Shown here: one piece after another, positions 61,453 to 64,000 of the stretch
Position numbering within the stretch: position 1 is the stretch's first letter
How the letters are laid out: the number at the start of each line of letters is the position of its first letter
Assembly: GCA_903945495.1 (NCBI GenBank)
Contig: CAJAVU010000021.1
Coordinates: 62,001-126,000 of the forward strand
DNA: 64,000 bases
Direction: 5' to 3'
DNA from: an uncultured Flavobacteriales bacterium
Lineage (GTDB): Bacteria; Bacteroidota; Bacteroidia; Flavobacteriales_D; Crocinitomicaceae
Notes under the pieces: generated by a model
Seen by the model: only the letters and a program-made list of their open reading frames with translations
What the model was told of the DNA's origin: nothing
Databases searched by the model: none
Made by a program: the position numbers and the translations under genes

Positions 61453-62525
61453 TGTACTTTTTTTAGAATTAATGAAGCATTTCCACCACCAAAGCCAGAA
61501 GCCGTTTTCAAGATGGTTGTTAGTTCCTTTTCACGGTTTTCCTCAACAATCGCCAAGGTTTGTGTTGTTCCGCATTGCTGATAACCCAAGGACTTAATCA
61601 AAGTATTTTTCTCCATGGAAATCATGCAAGAAAGTAGCTCAATGATTCCAGCCGCACCCAAGGTGTGACCAAAATAACCTTTCAAACTATTCAACGGTGT
61701 TTGTTCCAATCCCAAACGATTAAAGGCGATTGCTTCCATTTCGTCGTTGTAAATTGTCGCTGTTCCATGTGCCGAAACAAAATCGATTTCTGTTTTATCC
61801 ATTCCCGCTCGTTCAAGCGTCTTTGTAACAGCTCTTACCAAGCCTTCACCTGTTCTTGAAGGACCTGAAATATGATTGGCATCATTTGATGAAGCTCCAG
61901 CGATATATTCCGCAAAAACGCCTTCTTCGCGTTCATTGGTCATTAAGATGATTCCACATGCTTCGCCAAGTGAAATACCTTTTCGTTCTGCGTCGAATGG
62001 CTTACAGACTTCATTTCCCAAGGCAAACAAACTCTGAAAACCGTAAATTATAAAATCTGAAAGGACGTCAATTCCGATAATAATTGCGCGGTCAAATTTT
62101 CCAGCTTTCAAATAATCAGCGGCAACATTAACGGCTACAACTCCCGAAATACATGCATTTGAAATAATGACTGGATCGACTTCTTGGTGCAACTCTTTTT
62201 TGATTAATGTGCGTGTTGATTCAAAAGTATCTCCTGGCAATAAGCGCATATTGGCCTTTGTCGTGCTAACAAAAATACCAGTTCGTGGAGACTTTAATAT
62301 TTCAGCATCCCAGATTGATTCCAGTGAACCAAGTGCTTTTTCCAACAAGGCATCATAATCTCCGGAAAGTTCATTCATTTTTCCTAGAAACCAATTCTCA
62401 TTGTTAAATCCAGAACCTTCCACTTGTTTTATTCCTGAATTATTTGACAATAAGGCATGCGCATGATCCTCTATGGTTGTTCCAAGCGGACTTATCAAAG
62501 CACCATATTTCAAATAACATTTCAC
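61449..62525 (-). CDS. Beta-ketoacyl-ACP synthase, third intact copy
   Basis: 358 residues, 30-40 shorter than the other two intact copies. C125 in SNACISGVVAVN, H253 in VSAHGTATIYND and H287 in GYFGHTLGAAG are all present; the nucleophile context NACISG differs from the usual TACSS. Overlaps the thioesterase gene upstream and the half-length protein gene downstream by four bases each. Probably a distinct specificity, such as initiation of the polyene chain. Confidence 0.88.
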   Translation of the reverse strand: MKCYLKYGALISPLGTTIEDHAHALLSNNSGIKQVEGSGFNNENWFLGKMNELSGDYDALLEKALGSLESIWDAEILKSPRTGIFVSTTKANMRLLPGDTFESTRTLIKKELHQEVDPVIISNACISGVVAVNVAADYLKAGKFDRAIIIGIDVLSDFIIYGFQSLFALGNEVCKPFDAERKGISLGEACGIILMTNEREEGVFAEYIAGASSNDANHISGPSRTGEGLVRAVTKTLERAGMDKTEIDFVSAHGTATIYNDEMEAIAFNRLGLEQTPLNSLKGYFGHTLGAAGIIELLSCMISMEKNTLIKSLGYQQCGTTQTLAIVEENREKELTTILKTASGFGGGNASLILKKVQ

Positions 62526-62950
62526 TCGTTGATCCAGTTTTGATTATTTTCCCAAGCTTCATAAAACTCAGGTTTTGCCAATTCTAATTCTCTCGTTTCA
62601 GCATTCATAAACACTTGCATGGTCATTCCTGTCGCTGCAATTTTATTGGTTGTAGTGTTCCAAACCGTGTATCTGAAAACTATTTTGGCGGCATCGTGAC
62701 GTTCCAATGTTGCTTGAACTTTCACGTTTTCACCGTAGTTAACAGTTGTTTTATGATTGATTTCTGATTTTACGATTGGAGTGAAAAAACCTTTTGCATA
62801 CACATCTAGGTATTCCATTCCGTAATCTAAACCAAATTTTTCGCGTGCGTCTTCGAAGAATTTCAAGTAATTTCCATGCCAAACCACGCCCATTGCGTCT
62901 GTTTCGCTGAACCTTACTGTAATATCGACTTCACTTTGAAGAATCATCAT
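62522..62950 (-). CDS. Hotdog acyl thioesterase (YbgC/4-hydroxybenzoyl-CoA thioesterase family)
   Basis: 142 residues from ATG 62950, which overlaps the previous stop as ATGA. VRFSETDAMGVVWHGNYLKF has the catalytic Asp in the expected place, followed by GENVKVQATLERHDAAKIVF. Would release acyl chains from the carrier or remove stalled ones. Confidence 0.85.
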   Translation of the reverse strand: MMILQSEVDITVRFSETDAMGVVWHGNYLKFFEDAREKFGLDYGMEYLDVYAKGFFTPIVKSEINHKTTVNYGENVKVQATLERHDAAKIVFRYTVWNTTTNKIAATGMTMQVFMNAETRELELAKPEFYEAWENNQNWINE

Positions 62951-63375
62951 GCTAAAACAATTTTCATTTGGCATTTAAGTAATTCCGTTTCATTGCATCT
63001 GACTGTTCCTTCAATCAAATGAATGTTTTCAAAGGTATTGAGTATCTCAACACGCGTATCTAATTGGTCGTTCACGTGTGCTTCACCAAAAACCTCTAGC
63101 TTCGTTACAGCCCCAATAAAACCCAAACGCGGTTCTGTTTGACCTTCCAAGCTACTTAGATAACCGAATCCGGCAGCACACGTTTGCGCAATATTTTCTA
63201 CTAAAGCACCTTCAGACGCACTAGTTCCATCCAACATGCAATTTGTATCCACGATTTTAAACGTACTGTTAAAACCAGAATTATCCGCATTCAATAAACC
63301 ATCAATCATGATAAAAGGTTCTCTTTGCGGAATTATTGTTTTAATTTTTGCTTGATCAATCAACATAATATTCAT
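62947..63375 (-). CDS. Hotdog 3-hydroxyacyl-ACP dehydratase (ApeP-like)
   Basis: 142 residues from ATG 63375 (63366 also possible). IIPQREPFIMIDGLL and SEGALVENIAQTCAAGFGY are the features of the short ApeP-like dehydratases in aryl polyene loci. The GHFP motif of FabZ is absent, so catalysis would differ from the dehydratase at 56757. Overlaps the acyltransferase gene by 20 bases. Confidence 0.78.
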   Translation of the reverse strand: MNIMLIDQAKIKTIIPQREPFIMIDGLLNADNSGFNSTFKIVDTNCMLDGTSASEGALVENIAQTCAAGFGYLSSLEGQTEPRLGFIGAVTKLEVFGEAHVNDQLDTRVEILNTFENIHLIEGTVRCNETELLKCQMKIVLA

Positions 63376-64000
63376 AAAAATTAAACCATTGCGTTGGATT
63401 AGAGCGTACCATTTGCTCCAACTTGCGCACGTATTTTTCAGCAATTTCTTCTGGACTTAATGCATCCAAAATAGGTTCTGTCGCTGATAAATTATAATGT
63501 AAACCTTTTCCTTTTACTGCAAAAACAAAAGTAATGGGCACTTTAAACTTACTTGCCATAATAAAAGGTCCAGCGGGAAACTCAGCTATTCCTTCCAAAA
63601 ACTTAAACCGAAACGTTTTTAGATTACTCATTGTTCGATCGGCATGCAAAGCAATTAATTCATTTCTTTTCAAGGCTTGATGAATCAGCACTAAATGCGA
63701 CATATCATCTTTCAACGGAATTAAATTGTATTTTGCCTTGTCAGTTGCATCTTCAATGAACGTTTTGATTTTTTCCACTTCATGGTCCAACATCAGGACG
63801 TTAATTTTCGACGTGATACGCTCTCCAATTAAGTTCCCTGCGTTTTCCCAATTCCCAACATGGCCAGAAAACAGAAAGCCGCCTTTACCATTTCCTGAAA
63901 TATCAAGTAGCGCTTGTTCGTTTTCAAAGCTGTGTGAATAATGGCGTTTTTTTGACGTTTTTAAGGCAATTCTATCAATTAAAACACGACCAAAGGTATT
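63356..64000 (-). CDS. LpxL-type lysophospholipid/lipid A acyltransferase, partial
   Basis: The frame is open to the right edge, so the N terminus is outside the window. I read about 214 residues: NTFGRVLIDRIALK near the edge, then FLFSGHVGNWENAGNLIGE with the HX4E catalytic motif of LpxL/HtrB enzymes, EFPAGPFIMASKFKVPI and KLEQMVRSNPTQWFNFYEYY at the end. Such enzymes in aryl polyene loci attach the polyene to a lipid. Sets the right boundary of what can be said about the cluster. Confidence 0.85.
   Translation of the reverse strand, partial: NTFGRVLIDRIALKTSKKRHYSHSFENEQALLDISGNGKGGFLFSGHVGNWENAGNLIGERITSKINVLMLDHEVEKIKTFIEDATDKAKYNLIPLKDDMSHLVLIHQALKRNELIALHADRTMSNLKTFRFKFLEGIAEFPAGPFIMASKFKVPITFVFAVKGKGLHYNLSATEPILDALSPEEIAEKYVRKLEQMVRSNPTQWFNFYEYYVD

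Overview
The window is about 37% G+C, tightly packed, and looks chromosomal from a Bacteroidota of the order Flavobacteriales. A Crocinitomicaceae/Fluviicola-like member is my best guess, but gene content alone does not prove it. The evidence is: type IX secretion C-terminal domains on two secreted metalloproteases, a TonB/carboxypeptidase-regulatory receptor, DUF4249 and WG-repeat proteins, a SpoIIM-DUF4129-DUF4350-MoxR-DUF58 membrane operon, a flexirubin-type pigment cluster, and repeated promoters of the TTTG / TAnnTTTG type. I saw no rRNA, tRNA, CRISPR array, transposon or prophage, and no gene-free stretch exceeds 300 bases.

Layout. 1-10 kb: end of polA, a large SF1 helicase, a Cys/Met-metabolism PLP enzyme, an SDR, and two tandem M43 metalloproteases with T9SS signals. 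10-16 kb: hemA-hemC-hemD on the minus strand; an RDD membrane protein, rsmI and a zinc-type quinone oxidoreductase on the plus strand; then a small lipoprotein. 16-20 kb: an ALDH7-type aldehyde dehydrogenase and an acyl-CoA carboxylase beta subunit converging on a shared terminator, then a lipocalin-like lipoprotein. 20-28 kb: the minus-strand membrane operon (SpoIIM fusion, DUF4129, DUF4350, MoxR, DUF58), ending in a collagen-like lipoprotein. 28-32 kb: a TonB-plug/vWA fusion protein with an ECF sigma factor and a probable anti-sigma factor. 32-42 kb: pgk, xseA-xseB, an outer-membrane protein, a WG-repeat protein, a DUF4249 lipoprotein, a SCO protein, a DEAD-box helicase and a tiny basic exported peptide. 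42-47 kb: pnuC, a NadR-like kinase, a TPP riboswitch, a TonB-dependent receptor and a secreted protein of unknown function, which together suggest thiamine uptake.

46.9-64 kb is one large biosynthetic locus, cut by the right edge of the window. It combines dialkylresorcinol genes (DarA and DarB types) with aryl-polyene-type fatty-acid machinery: three ketosynthases with intact Cys-His-His sites, each followed by a partner with a degenerate ketosynthase fold, two acyl carrier proteins, two hotdog dehydratases, a thioesterase and an LpxL-type acyltransferase. It also holds a LolA-like carrier, an ABC-2 exporter, a GT2-DUF2062 protein, a polysaccharide deacetylase and a BtrH-type acyltransferase. 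This is the architecture expected for flexirubin pigments, which are an aryl polyene acid esterified to a dialkylresorcinol. The most interesting points are the repeated ketosynthase/degenerate-partner pairing, including a roughly 200-residue half-ketosynthase, and the BtrH-type protein as a candidate for the ester-forming step. Ketoreductase, aromatic-starter and MMPL-exporter genes are not in the window and would be expected beyond its right edge.
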